From the NCBI GenBank assembly GCA_010909165.1, contig VJWM01000019.1, positions 1,488,001 through 1,552,000 of the forward strand: a DNA stretch of 64,000 nt, given 5' to 3'. This document shows positions 47,901-60,533 of this stretch, piece by piece; position 1 is the stretch's first letter, and the number at the start of each line of letters is the position of its first letter. A program made the translations under genes and the position numbers. The notes under the pieces were generated by a model. It searched no databases. It saw only the letters and a program-made list of their open reading frames with translations, and had not been told where the DNA came from. The stretch comes from Anthoceros angustus (lineage: Eukaryota; Streptophyta; Anthocerotopsida; Anthocerotales; Anthocerotaceae).

Positions 47901-50900
47901 TCAGCTCTGGCAAAGGCCGGATGAGTAAGCGATGGAACAAAGGGCGGGGCGTCGCGAGATGGAAGGAACTGGATGAGCAGAATCGGGCGGAGGCGCGGAC
48001 AGGAAGAGATGGCGGAGCTCAGGGAATGAGCGGAGCCACAGGCCCGGCGAGAGAAGAGGCTACTGGTCGATTGGAGGCGGAGGAAGCTGCGCCATAGCGA
48101 TGGTGGCGGCGCGGAGGCGAAGCAGCAGGGCTGGGCAGCGAGCATCGGCCGGCGGTGCGAGGGTAACAAGGCCTCCCTCGTGGCCTCGCGAGACTGCCGC
48201 TCCAGTGACAAACTGGCGAGGCAGACGGCAAGCCGGACAACACGCTCGGCTCCCGGATCACCTTGGTGATAATCATTAGTGTTCACCGCCCTCTGACCAG
48301 GGCAAGCGGAGAGGCTGGACCTGGGCGGCTAGGCGGAACAACACCAAGCCGCGGAGGCTGGTGGCGGGGCGGAAGCCATAGCTAAAAAGCCGTGATCACT
48401 CTAGGAGGGTGGGAGCCGGTGGAGGCGAGGACCGCAATCTCCCTCCACGGCTCAGCTCTGGCGCAGGCCGGATGAGTAAGCGATGGAGCAAAGGCGGGGC
48501 GTCGCGAGATGGAAGGAACGATGGCAGCAGAGGTAGGCGGGCTGAGGACACAGGAAGAGATGGCGGAGCTCAGGCAGAATGAGCGGAGGAGCCTGAGCCA
48601 CAGGCGAGAAAAGCTGCTTGGTCGATTCTTGGAAGGCGGAGGAACAGCTGCGCCATAGCACGGAGTGGTAGCGGCCGGAGGCGAAGCAGGGCTGGGCAGT
48701 GAGCATCGGCGGTGCGGGGATGTAAAGGCCTCCCTCGTGGCCTCGCCGAGCGCCACCCGCCAGAGCCACAGCTAACGAAGAGGCGAAGGTGGCTCCCACC
48801 GACTTAAGCGCAAGGAGCCATCATGCTCCCCGCCCGCCCACCGAGTGGCAAGAGGAGGCGGAGGGCGATGGAGAGGGACGCGCCCAAGGGCCACCGGCGC
48901 AGCCACATCCGAGCCCGGGCCCTGCTCCGACGGGGAGAGGGAACGCACAGCTCCTAACTCCTCACCACCTCCGAGCCCCTGTGAGAAAGAGAGGCTGAGA
49001 AGGAGTTAGCACCAAGAGGGCCAAGAAGAGAGGCTCCGAGGACCACACAGCACACAGGATCCGAGGGTCCCGATTAGTCCGGAGAACCCGAACTCGGCTC
49101 CCGGATCATGTATGGCGGTCCTTGGCGATCAGAGATGCCCGCACTCACGACGGACTTCTTGGTGCCTCACCAAGAGCGCCGTGGAAGAGACACGGTATTT
49201 TGGCCCACATGGACGGTATGCTCTGGGTCTGTGGGACTGCAGTAGAAGACCTGTGGAGGTGGAGGCAACAAGGAGGCGATGGTGCTCCGTGAGTGTAGAT
49301 GGAGGCGGCCCAGGAGGCTAAGAAGAAGGCGAATCCTCACCGAATTGAGGAGGGGCGCCGGAGGCACGAGGTCACCATTTGGGGACCGCATTGGTCCTCA
49401 GTGAATGCCTGAAGCACCCAGTGAGGCCCAAGCACGTGCAGGACCTGCAAGGAGGGGGTAGCGAGAAGGAAGCAGAGGAGGCCGAGGGCAAGCGAGAGGG
49501 CTCAGGACTCGGCCGAGGCTGCCAGGGCAACAAATACCAAGCCGCGAGGCTCAGTGAAAGGCGGGCACATGGAAGGAGGCCGGCTGTGAGCGGACCCCTA
49601 CGGTGGTGGTCCGAGGTTGGGGTTCGGGACTTGAGGGCCGACCACAGTAATAAGTTCGGACCTCGAGGTTGAACCCGAGATGAGACCGGACTCGAAGACG
49701 GACTGAAATAAGTCCGAACCACAAGTTCGGACCACAGGTCGAGGCCGGACCCAGTCCAGGACTCGAGGAGGTGAGGGGACCCCCTCAGAGCTCACATAAG
49801 GGAATCAGTCGGTGGCCCCTCGGGAGGGACCCACTCGCGGGCTAGGAGAGGAACTGGATGAGCGAATGAGGGCAGAGCCGCCGACCGCCTGTAAGGGAGA
49901 CATATGGAGGGCCCAGTGCCGAATGCGAGGAGACTGAGCCCCGGACGCAGAGAAGAAGTCACGTCCGCCTGCGGAAGGCGGAGGGGGAACGCCGCTACCA
50001 TGGCGGTAAGCCGAGAGCAAATCGACGGAGCTGAGGCAGTGAGCATCAGCAGCCGAGGTGGAGGTAAAGGCCCTCGTGGCCTCGCGAGACTCGCCCGCCC
50101 ACCGACAAACCCGGAGGAGACGACTGCTGAAGCCGACAACACGCTCCTCCCGATCACCTATAGAAGGGAGTGCCGAAGCCTGTGATGTGGAAGAGGCAAT
50201 CCAAAGAAATCGACTTGGATTCCACCTACTACTACTACCGAGCTTCAAGGCATTGAAGCTTCCCCGCGCTATCAGAATCGGACGACCTCCTAAGGCTCCA
50301 AGGAGTGGAGGGGGAAGAAGGCATGGGAGACGGGGCCTTGGTGGCCTTTGCAGGGACGCACGGGCGAGAAGAGCCGCGGTGAGGAGCCGACGCCACCAAC
50401 ACAACGGACTGGAGGTAAGACAGCAACAACTGGGGGAGGATAGGGACGAGGGTCCCAAGGAGGTGAGGAAGGAGGAAACCAACCGGATCCGAGCCATGGA
50501 AGGAGGCACAAGCAAGGACGGACCCCAAGAGGAGTGGTCCGGGAGGTTGGGGTTCGGACTTGAGGACCTGACCGGTATTAAGTCTTGACCTCGAGGTTCG
50601 AACCCGAGATGAGACCGACTCGAAAGACCGGACTGAAATAAGTCCGAACTCAAGTTCTGACTGAGTCAGACCGGACCCCGAGGTCCGGGACTGGGGAGGT
50701 GAGGGGACCCTCCGACTCACTGCAAGGGGAACACCCAGGCCAAGGGCCCCACTGGAGGGGGACCCACCGCTGGGCCAGGAGAGGAAGAGGTGGTGGTTCT
50801 GGGTCGTCGGGGCCGCGCCGTGTAACTGAGGTCTCGGGAAGGGAAGGGGTCCCGCCTCGCGGATCATCGATTAGAGGCGCCCGTCGAGAGTAAGGAGTGG

Positions 50901-51480
50901 GGTCATCGGCGGCAGGCGAGACCAAGGCCATCCCAGGCCCCGCCCGACGGAGATGGGGGAGGGCGTAAGATAGTAAGCGGCCGATTAGGGCACAAGCCGC
51001 CACCCGCTTTCGAGAATAAGTGTAATAAAGGCCGACAGGCGTAGTATAATGAAGGCACTCTAGTAAAAATATCTTTCTCTTGGTGTTGATCTGCGTCTTC
51101 TTGCGGGCCCTTTGCCTTCTTGCTTGAGTCTGAGTCAGCGGTAGCTCGGAGAGGCGATCAAGGTCCTGGTGGCGGACCCTAACGTGTGGTGGTGTGCGAG
51201 GAAGGCGCCGGGACCCTTGCTCGTCCGGCGGCGACCCGGCGTCGGACGGGACGGAGCGTGAGCGAGAGGGACTCCGGTGGGCGTAGGGGCCGGAGAGCTG
51301 GCGAGGCGAAAGGTCGGACCACCGCGATTTTTCCCAAGGATAATGAGTGAAGTGTGAATGGTGAGAGAGCAGACCCGGAGGGGAGTGACAAACTTAGACC
51401 ACGCGACGAGTCCTTAAGCGTTTGGCCACCTTTGTCCGGTGAATATTACGGTAGTTAGTCATAAAGCGAGGAATGTGTGT
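44906..51480. repeat. GC-rich repetitive block
   Basis: An abrupt island of G/C- and CpG-rich DNA between AT-rich repeats. Internal duplications: 45241-45439 and 46405-46604 are almost identical. About 47862-48320 and 48418-48960 form a tandem pair beginning with a gcaatctccctccacggctc core. The segment around 47460-47690 recurs at about 49430-49700 and 50290-50640. The ggttcgggacttgagg... to ...aggagaggaa stretch recurs at 49610-49855 and 50545-50785. cggacaacacgctcggctcc recurs in at least three places. Long frames exist in all phases, as expected from high GC, and none shows a domain. The end near 51010-51130 (gtaataaagg, then atctttctcttggtgttgat) resembles an LTR 3' part, so a decayed LTR element cluster is possible. 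Confidence 0.6.
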
Positions 51481-51896
51481 GTGGGGTCTAAAGCGGGCTA
51501 CGTGAGGTGAGAAAGCAGTTGAAGCGTGTGCAGACCTATCATTCTCTTGGAGCGGACCTCCTTACTACAACAACACGGGATTATGCTTGGCCGGCCGTCG
51601 GCCCAGTCGCGCCAGTGCCCTTCCCTTGCTACAAGCGCGGCTTACCCTCTTTCTTCTTTGCTCGCGTAACCTTGGTCTCCTCATGCTTGCCACGTGCACG
51701 CTCATCACCAATCGCCCAGCTTCAGATTTCGCCTTCCAGGTATAATTAATTGGTTGATAAGAATTATACCAAACTATGAACTATGAACAACAAACTCTGA
51801 ACAACGAACTATGAATCATGAACCTCTTCCTTTTTAACTTTCCTACTTCTAACTACGATTTATCAACACCAACTCCCAACGGCTAACTTCCAACTT

Positions 51897-54513
51897 TGAA
51901 TTCATTCCTCCAAAACTTGAAAAAGTGTAGGGGAAGTGGATGCGTTTGAACATTTTTCGTCTGAGCCGGTCTTATCATGTGTTGTCCTAAAAAATAAGGT
52001 CCATCGAATAGAGACACGGTTTTGGCGATTTGGAACATAATCGCAAATTACATGTTGTCTCATTTTGTGTGCCCATACTACGCACTTGGTTAAGCCGTTT
52101 ATGTCCATGGGGAACACACAACCTATCCACTCCACGGAGAAGTGCGGCCGGTCAGCGCGCCTTCCATCCGGCACTAGTAGGAGTCCATGGTCAATCGAAA
52201 ACTAACTAATCGAACTCCGTGAACCATGTTCATCAAGTGTTTCAATGTCCTCGCCTTGATGCAACATCTTACGCAGCGCCATCATCCATGACGTCCTTCC
52301 TTCCATATGTTCCGGAGCTTCCTCCTGCAGCGCCAAAGCGTACATGTTTTTTATTATGGTTACGGTCCTTGCATTTAGTTGCTTGTTTTGTTAGAAAACC
52401 GTATGCCAAGATGAATGTGTATGCGAAAGAAGCAATTTGTCGTGTTTCCAACCTCATGCTCCGTCGTTGAGCGACCCCACAGCGTTGGTGGTGATCGTAA
52501 AATCATCTCCTCTAGGTACCGCCTTCAAATGCGTCGGTGCATTTAGTCACCCACCAATGGACTTTAATGAATGGGCGTCACATTGGAAGTCCACAGAGAA
52601 CTTTTGCGAGCGAATGGTCGATTATCGTGTCTCACAAGGCACCGCAATCATGTGACTGTTTGTATCTCCAACACATCGCCGTTCAAGCTTTCTTGTTCCG
52701 CGCGCTCCAACATACATGTCCGGGCACGAACGATTGGATCTGTAAAATCTCAGCCTCTGGTACAACCAAAGGCGATGCAACTCTTCATTATGTGTTCTAT
52801 CGTACCATTGCCAACTACATTCACCAACTTCCAAGTGTAAACAATCAACTTTCATAGATTAATGCCAACTTTCAAATGAAAACTTTCAATCCGAAGTAAG
52901 AATATGAAACTTTCAAGTACAAATTCCAACTATTAATTATATACTACAAAAGTCAATTGCAAAGAATCTTAATCTCAAGTCTTGCTTTAATTTTAAATTC
53001 TCATTACCAACTTTATATTTAAAAGTTTTATCTTAAAGATACCAAAGTATTATATTAGATCTCAATTACCAGGTTATTCTATGAACAAGAACTCCAAACC
53101 CTCGTCCGGTGACGGATTCATCGTGGAATATTGTTTGCCCTCATCACGATAACAAGTCGCTCACCTCGCGTTTCTCGGGTTATTTTGAACGATCTTTGAA
53201 AAGATATATTGTGCATTTCAACTGACAACTTGTTTATAGCCGCCTTACCATAAGGTATTGGCCACACAAACTTTAGTCTGGAACTTCTTTCACCTCCATA
53301 ATTTTGGTTTGGGCGTATATGCATTCTCCAAAATTTATACTTGTACCAACTAATAAAGAATGTGAGTTCTAAAACGATCTACCAATTACGAAAATTCATT
53401 ACTCGTTGGGAACACTATCGATATTTTCAAATGTGAATTTACATTGAATGAAAGTATTCATTATGTGTTCTATCGTACCATTGCCAAGGGGTCTTCAATT
53501 CCTCGGCATGCTCACATGCTATCTTGTCCACGATGGTGATTGCTCGGCCAATTCCTCCCACCAAATATCCTCACCGCCCAAATGGGTCTGAGTTTTCCTC
53601 TAGTTTCCCACGCATTGCAAGACTTCTTCGGGATCTCTCCCTCTGCAACCGCTTTTTACTTGGACCTCCAAATGAACCAAAGCGAGCGGCTTGAATAGGA
53701 GTAGATGGGACATTATTCAAAACTCCAAACCCTCGTCCGGTGACCGGTATTCATCGGTGGAATATTGTTTGCCCTCATCACGATAACAAGTCCGCTCACC
53801 TCGCGTTTCTCGGGTTATTTTGAGATCTTTGAAAAGATATATTGTGCTGTTTCACCGACAACTTTGTTTATAGCCACCTTACCATAAGGTATTGGCCACA
53901 CAAACTTTCGAACTTCTTTCACCTCCATAATTTTGGTTTGGGCGTATATGCATTCTCCAAAATACCGGTCGGTTTTGGGCAAAAGCTTCCTTCGTGCAAG
54001 CACTTGAAAACCTCGAAAACATCCTGGTCAACTGGTCATGAGTGTGCCCAACCGGAGGAATCCTACTTTTACCTTCTCAAAACCTTAAGCTCTACCAACA
54101 TATTCGGGTAAGCGAATAGCGTGCATTCTTATTCTCCCGTATTGTCGAGTTGAAGATAAAGAACCTTTGGTAGTAGTCCCTCGTAATTTGAAATGACATC
54201 TGGATATTGGCTATAGTCGAGGTTTGCATCGTTCGGATGTTCCGTATGCCATGAATAGTTCCGACATGGTGTAGTTATAAATCATGCACCCCACAACATG
54301 GACGTCGATCAAACCTACATCAGCGGGTCCTTGGGTAACGCGTGAAATGTGGAAGGCTGTCTTGTTGGTCCATCCGTCGATGGATATCCCGATATACTTT
54401 GCCGGTCTCCATAACATTTCACGCGGTGCTTGATGCATTTTCTCTCTCGGACTTGATGGCTGTGCCGCCTCGGATCGACTTCAAATGCTTCGCAAAATAA
54501 TCACCCAAACACA
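51897..54513 (-). mobile_element. DUF659/hAT-like transposon remnant, copy 1 (interrupted)
   Basis: Matches 55671-57750 in two blocks: 51897-52814 and 53457-54513. The 640 bp between them is foreign AT-rich DNA that itself ends with a second copy of 53722-53963 (at 53084-53340). Minus-strand coding pieces: WIGCVFPMDI.GLTKCVVWAH, WPIPYGK.AINK, and at 54438-54211 REMLWRPAKYIGISIDGWT followed by GPADVGLIDVHVVG, which resembles the DUF659 core of hAT-type transposases. Frames are broken by short indels, so no functional protein. Confidence 0.5.
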
Positions 54514-54583
54514 CGCTTGTAATATAGAGACAACTAGTAAGCCAAATAATAGCCTAATTTCTCGTAAATATCTAGTTCTGGAT

Positions 54584-54811
54584 ATGCAGCAAAACATCAA
54601 CCAATTTGTTACCTCAATAGTATCGCAAGCAGCCTATCACTCAATCGGAAGCTTTGCGCAGGAAGCATCTGCCTACAAGAGGCTGCAGGACAGACTGGCC
54701 AAGGCAGCCATTGTCAGAGCCTTTGTTAAAGTGTCTTTAGATGAGGTGTTTAGCTTTTCCCATGTGAACTGGACAAAGTTGCTTATACAGCATTGTAGCC
54801 TGGCAGCATAA
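54584..54811 (+). CDS. Unidentified 75-codon frame
   Basis: ATG 54584 opens MQQNINQFVTSIVSQAAYHS and continues with an amphipathic, protein-like sequence (SAYKRLQDRLAKAAIVRAF, VNWTKLLIQHCS) to a TAA. It begins just after the copy-1 transposon match ends (cacccaaaca). It could be the last exon of a transposon gene or host gene debris. No family recognised, no upstream exon settled. Confidence 0.25.
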   Translation: MQQNINQFVTSIVSQAAYHSIGSFAQEASAYKRLQDRLAKAAIVRAFVKVSLDEVFSFSHVNWTKLLIQHCSLAA

Positions 54812-55140
54812 TGAGAGTGCACCGTAAATAGTATCTACAGCTCCTACTATTGATTGCAGTTTATTGTTTTATTCTTGTGCTTTATAATATTGGTAGCCAT
54901 ATGTATGGACTCTATGTTACAAAATTGAGCATGAGAGATAGGATATCCATGTTATGTTTTGCTTGGCAGCTTGTATCTAGCACGACAAGAGGAAGGGTTC
55001 CTCCTTGGCTCCTGATATAAAGTCCTCCCAGAAGGCCGCTCGTTGTGAAGCAAGAAGTGGGAGGCCAGAGCAGAGGCAGACATAACACAACTATCTGAAA
55101 GTGCCGTCGCAAAACAATGTTCCTCCATCAAAACAAACTT

Positions 55141-55520
55141 GTTCCCTCATAAGCAACTGGCAAGGATATGTCGCGCTATAAGCAGCATAGTTGACTAATT
55201 TATGCACTTGGGTTTAGGGTTTGATTAGCATTAATTAAGACGGTTATGAGGAAGGAGTAGCTTGCACGTCGTGGCACAAACACACTCTCCCCACGAGAAG
55301 AACACGCAAATTCCTCATACATCGCTCTCGGAGTCATAGCTTTGGCCTCCTCACAATACTCTTGCATTGCATATCTAGAGGCCTCCTCACAACACTCTTG
55401 TATTGCATATCTAGAGGACAAGCTATGATATGAGCTTATCCTATGTGAAAGGGTCTATATATACTAGCCCTTGGCATTGGCAACAAAGTCTGCGCAATAT
55501 CGGCGGATTCCGTTGAAATG
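55141..55520 (-). repeat. LTR-like promoter fragment with 36-bp tandem repeat
   Basis: Read on minus, a TATA box (tatatatagaccc, about 55460-55447) is followed within 30-100 bp by two 36-bp units (ctctagatatgcaatac...gtgaggagg, 55341-55412). This resembles a copia-type LTR leader. No inverted TG/CA ends or PBS could be located with confidence, so this is a candidate solo LTR only. The 73-codon minus frame across it follows from the repeat period. Confidence 0.35.
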
Positions 55521-55670
55521 GGCTTTTGGGCAAAAGGCAGTAAACTTTCCCATCATCATATCCAAAAAAAAGCATGTCCCAGAAAACCATGTACGTTATT
55601 GCGGGTTTTGAAGAAATTCGGCATCCACTTTTCGACAGGACCGGAAAAACGTGGCCAAAAAATTATTCTT

Positions 55671-57750
55671 TGAATTCATTCCTCCAAAACTTGAGAAAAA
55701 GTGTAGGGACCGGTGGATGCGTTTGAACATTTTGTACGTGGGCGGTCTTATCATGTGTTGTCCTAAAAATAAGGTCCATCGAATAGAGACACGGTTTTGG
55801 CGATTTGGAACATAATCGCAAATTACATGTTGTACCGTCATTTTTTTGTGTGCCCATACTACGCACTTGGTTAAGCCGCTTATGTCCATGGGGAACACAC
55901 AACCTATCCACTGGAGAAGTGCGCCGGCCAGGCGATACCTTCCCATACCAAAGACTAGTAGGAGTCCATGGTCAATCGAAAACTAACTAATCAACTCCAT
56001 GAACCATGTTCATCAAGTGTTTCAATGTCCTCGCCTCGATGCAACATCTTCTCAACGCCATCATCCGCAGTCTTCCTTCCATATGTTCCGAGCTTCCTCC
56101 CATGCAGCGCAAAACGTACATGTTTTTCCGTATTATGGTTACGGTCCTTGCATTTAGTTGCTTTTGTTAGAGAAAACCCGTATGCCAAGATGAATGTGTC
56201 CGAAGAAGCAATTTGTCGACGTGTTTCCGCAACCTCATGCTCCGTCTGAGAGCGACCCCACGATCGCCGCTGGTGGTGATCGTAAAATCATCTCCTCTAG
56301 GTACCGCCTTCAAATGCTTCGCAAAATAATCACCCAAACAACGTTGAGGAATAAAGCGCGCTCGGGAAGGAACAATCAGTCGCGGTGGCCGGCCCATCAC
56401 AAACTATGCCTCGGTCGGTAGTTATTGTCGTTGGCCTGTACCACCATCCCCCCGCACTATCAAAACACAATTTCACATCAAGCCTCACCTTGTTTTCTCT
56501 TTTCTCGCTCTTTATATTTCGCTTTGAGGTAATCGCAGTTGTGCACAAGGCACCGCAATCATGTGACTGCTTGTATCTCCAACACATCGCCGCTTCAAGC
56601 TTTCTTGTTACGCCCAACATACATGTCTGTACGGGCACTTAACGAACGATTGATGTAAAATCTCACCTGGTACAACCAAAGGCGATGCAACTCTTCATTA
56701 TGTGTTCTATCGCACTACTGCCAAGGGGTCTTCAATTCCTCATGCTCACATGCTATCTTGTCCACGATGGTGATTGCTCACCAATTCCCACCAAATATCC
56801 TCACTGCGCCCAAATGGGTCTGAGTTTTCCTCTAGTTTCCCACGCATTCTTTGCAAGACTTCTTTCGGGATCTCTCCCTCACCGCTTTTTACTTGGACCT
56901 CCAAATGAACCAAGCAGCGGCTTGAATAGGAGTAGATGGGACATTATTCAAAAACTCCAAACCCTCGTCCGGTGACCAGTATTCATCGGTGGAATATTGT
57001 TTGCCCCTCATCACGATAAGTCCGCTCACCTCGCGTTTCGGGTTATTTTGAACGATCTTTGAAAAGATATATTGTGCAAGCTTTTTCCTGCAACAACTTT
57101 GTTATAGCCTTACCATAAGGTATTGGCACACAAACTTTCGAAGTCTGGAACTTCTTTCACCTCCATAATTTTTGGTTTGGGCGTATATGCATTCTCCAAA
57201 ATACCGGTCGGTTTGGGCAACGTAAAGCTTCCTTCGTGCAAGCACTTGAAAACCTCGAAAACATCGTCAACTTTGGTCATGAGTGTGCCCAACCAGGAGG
57301 AATCCTACTTTTACCTTCTCAAAACCTTAAGCTCTACCAACATATTCGAAGCGAATAGCGCATTCTTATTCTCCCGTGGTATTGTCGAGTTGAAGATAAA
57401 GAACCTTTGGTAGTAGTCCTCTCGTAATTTGAAATGACATGGATATTGGCTATAGTCGAGTTTGCATCGTTCGGATGTTCCGTATGCCATGAATAGTTCC
57501 GACATGGTGTAGTTATAAATCATGCACCCACAACATGGACGTCGATCAAACCTACATCGACAGTCCTTGGGTAAGCGTGAAATGTGGAAGCGTGTCTTGG
57601 TCCATCCGTCGATGGATATCCCGATATACTTTGCCGGTCTCCATAACATTTCACGGTGCTTGATGCATTTTCTCTCTCGGACTTGATGTGCTGTGCGCCT
57701 CGGATCGACTTCAAATGCTTCAAAATAATCACCCAAACAACGTTGAGGAA
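55671..57750 (-). mobile_element. DUF659/hAT-like transposon remnant, copy 2
   Basis: The more continuous copy of the element at 51897-54513. Minus-strand order: 57781-57311 with CIKHREMLWRPAKYIGISI, DGWT and later DYSQYPCHFKLREDYYQRFF; 57292-57110 with KVDDVFEVFKCLHEGSFTLP and KIMEVKEVP; then WPIPYG..., and 55946-55596 with WIGCVFPMDISGLTKCVVW. Many 1-5 bp gaps relative to copy 1 break the frames in different places in each copy. Terminal inverted repeats and an 8-bp target duplication were not found. Assignment to hAT rests on the ISIDGWT/GP pattern alone. Confidence 0.5.
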
Positions 57751-59032
57751 TAAAGCTGCTGCGGAAGCGGCCGCAACTCAAGTCGCCCGGTGGCCGGCAC
57801 TCGACTATGCCTCATTATGACCATGGCGAGCGGCCGACACCATCCCCACACTATGCCAAAACACAATTTCACATCAAGCCTCACCTTGTTTTCTCTGTTT
57901 TCTCGCTCTTTATATTTCGTTTGAGGTAATCGCAGTTGTGCACAAGGCAAACCGATTGCTCTTGAATTTTGACCTTGTGGAAGTGCGAGCCCAAAGTCGA
58001 CAAAAGTAGGAATGAGAACATCAGTCACTTGGCTACGTGCATATGTTGCTTGTATTCTTGAAACACCTCGCCTTTTGAGTAAGAGTCGAAGGTGATACAC
58101 TTCAATGTTTGGCATTCTCTCGGCAATAAGCATAAGCTTGGTTCATCCACGCCAGACATCAGATGTCGATTCGGTCAGACGCGTAGGCGACACGCAATGT
58201 TTCCGACCGCTCGCCGCTTCTTCGCACTGCTAGACCCGATACAATAAACGCGTCAAGGCCTCTACAACAATACACTTTTCCTCGTCCGACAAGAAACGAG
58301 TCTACCTAACCCTTCCATCGCTCCATAATCGACATCAAAAGGGATTGTAGGTGCATCTCCTCCTCCCGCATTCTAAGGAACCGATACCTCAAATCTCAAA
58401 GGTTGCCTTCCCTATTGTCCTCAAGCATTGTCTACCACAATAAAATCACTTTCACACGAACCTCTTCACTGTATGCCTACGTGGTGGTCTCGCCATGCTC
58501 GATAAATGATTCGGACCGGGCTTCAAATTATATGTACGCCGGAGGTGGATGTTCAAATGCACCGCTATCCGAGTCCTCTTCCTCCACAACAGTTCCACCG
58601 AACGTTTGGGGCCACGCAGGTGGAAACAGGTATCTTCTAGATACAACCTCAAACCGAGTTGGCATCCACCCCAACGCAAGCGGCCATATCCGAATTCGGC
58701 GTGTCGTCCCGGCGTGGAGCACTTCCCAGAGGAGTAGTCTTGCGGATGGCCGGGATGTACGGCGAGGCCTGTCCTGGCGGAGAAGGACTTCCGTGAATGG
58801 AATCCAACATACTGAAATGGGCAGGTGTCTTTGGAATGGATGCGTATTATCGCGGAAGTGGTGGAGGCCGTGCACTGCAGACACAATACATCCGGAATCA
58901 TGTTAACAAGAGCCTTTGAATGCAATCGATTTCACGAGTTTGCACGACCTTCATCTAGTTCTCCTCTTCATCTTGAACACCTTGACGCCGATTGGCATTT
59001 CGCCGGGAACCCGCTGATGCCTCGACCGTAGT
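57751..59032. other. Repeat-flanking DNA, nothing identified
   Basis: Up to about 57960 it still matches 56380-56560 (cacatcaagcctcaccttgt). Beyond that, open frames on both strands (58403-58906 plus, 58452-58925 minus) overlap fully and neither shows a domain. I see no RNA gene. Confidence 0.4.
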
Positions 59033-59296
59033 TCAAATGATACACATCTCGAAACGTGAAGATGTCAAAATATGCAAATAGTGCTTGCCTGCTTTGATCG
59101 CCTCGCCACGACGCATGGTCAGAGTGTTGCATATCGGGAGGAATCTCGACCGACCGATAGCATCCAAGTCCTTTGACTTCAAGAACTCCTTCCACCGCTT
59201 CAACATCGGCAAATTTTCAAGAGCTACCTGCATGCGAGGAAGAACGCACTTTGAATCAAGATCAAAGTCACACCCACAATTATAGACATGTGACAT
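59033..59296 (-). pseudogene. Protein-like fragment, probably transposon-derived
   Basis: A minus-strand frame with natural composition (LPMLKRWKEFLKSKDLDAIG, RFLPICNTLTMRRGEAIKAG) and no recognised family. It has no start context, ends EMCII-stop, and stands among repeats. It may be an exon of the same class of element as the plus-strand remnant at 60.5-62.7 kb or of the DUF659-like element. Confidence 0.25.
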
Positions 59297-60500
59297 AAGG
59301 TGGTACGTGGTGTTGGATGATTTATAATTGAAATTTGAACTTGCAAATCATAATAAGGTGTCGATGATGGGATATTCGATGGAATAGGATATTTGAGGCG
59401 ACTTGAATGAGAGTGCAACTCTTAGAAAATGATGGCATAAGATGAGGTGGATGCATTTGTAATGGGCCTATTTTAGGCATTTGAGGTTAAATGAATGATG
59501 ACCGTGTTCATGAACCTACCGCTACTACTTGAGCCGCTTTAGCGTAACTAGCGTGTGTTAAGGCTTTATCGTAATCCGTTGATGCGCTTCAACATCCATA
59601 TTTCATTTCCACGAAGCTCGAGCCTCTCCTTTTCATCAAGAGTTCGAGAGTCCGGACACGAATTCTCTTACTTCCTCCCGCCAACTTCCCGCATGAGGTT
59701 TTGAAGATTGCGGGATGGTGATCGCGAGGACGCCACGGAGCATGCAGAGATCGACCCCTCGTTGGAGGCGCCGCCACGCATCGAAGAAATGAAAATGCGA
59801 TGGGCTGCAAGAGGGATCCGCAAGGGCGCAGGATGAGGGGATGGATCCCGCGAATGTGGTAACAGAACCCCACCCGCTATTATGCAATTGAGAGAATCCT
59901 CTCATGGTAGTGTCCGGACGTCCACCTCAAAGGGTAGTCAAGGAGAGGATATGAAGACATTGATGGCCGAGGGAGCACCAACCTCGGAAATGCAACACCG
60001 CGATTCCTCATGCTTTTAACTTTGTGGAGCTTGGTGAAAAAGCTCCGGATTCTCTTCGCGCATACAACACGTATAAGAGTGGAGCGTTGTTGCGAAGAAG
60101 AACCAAGATCCAGTGCCTTGGATTCCACCACGGCCTTATGGATTAACGGTTACAATGGTATTGAGGGGATTCCTGCAAGAGCTGGATGGATTCTATGTAA
60201 CAAGGACGAATGGGCGAAGATATGCACATACGCTTTTGGTCACCAAGAAACCTCATTTGCACATAAACGATGACATCAACACACATCTCCTCGATAATGG
60301 ATGCTGCCAAGATAATGCCTCGTTGTGAGCTACCAGTTGAAATCGGCCTATGTGATTCCAAAAGTGTTCAAGATGTAAGTCATTGTATGTCACCATGTAT
60401 CACTTCCCATTTTCGCTTAGGGTTTCGCATCTTGGTATACTCATTGTTTCCTCTTTAAATGAATGGGGAGAACAATTTTGCTGCTTCTACTCCGCTACGC
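59297..60500. other. Gene-free stretch
   Basis: Short overlapping frames only. An AT-rich spacer at 59.3-59.55 kb is followed by mixed sequence. No repeat match elsewhere in the window was noticed. Confidence 0.4.
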
Positions 60501-60533
60501 CAAGGTGTCAAGAACAAGTGATCGACGCTACCG

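Noticed and set aside
49805-50653. Minus-strand frame of 282 codons, and similar long frames across 45-51 kb
   Set aside because: High GC makes stops rare in several frames at once; sequences are Ser/Pro/Arg-rich without domain, and duplicated units give the same frames.
57311-57781. Intact transposase gene
   Set aside because: Frame is interrupted relative to the other copy, termini are missing, and similarity to DUF659 rests on one short motif.
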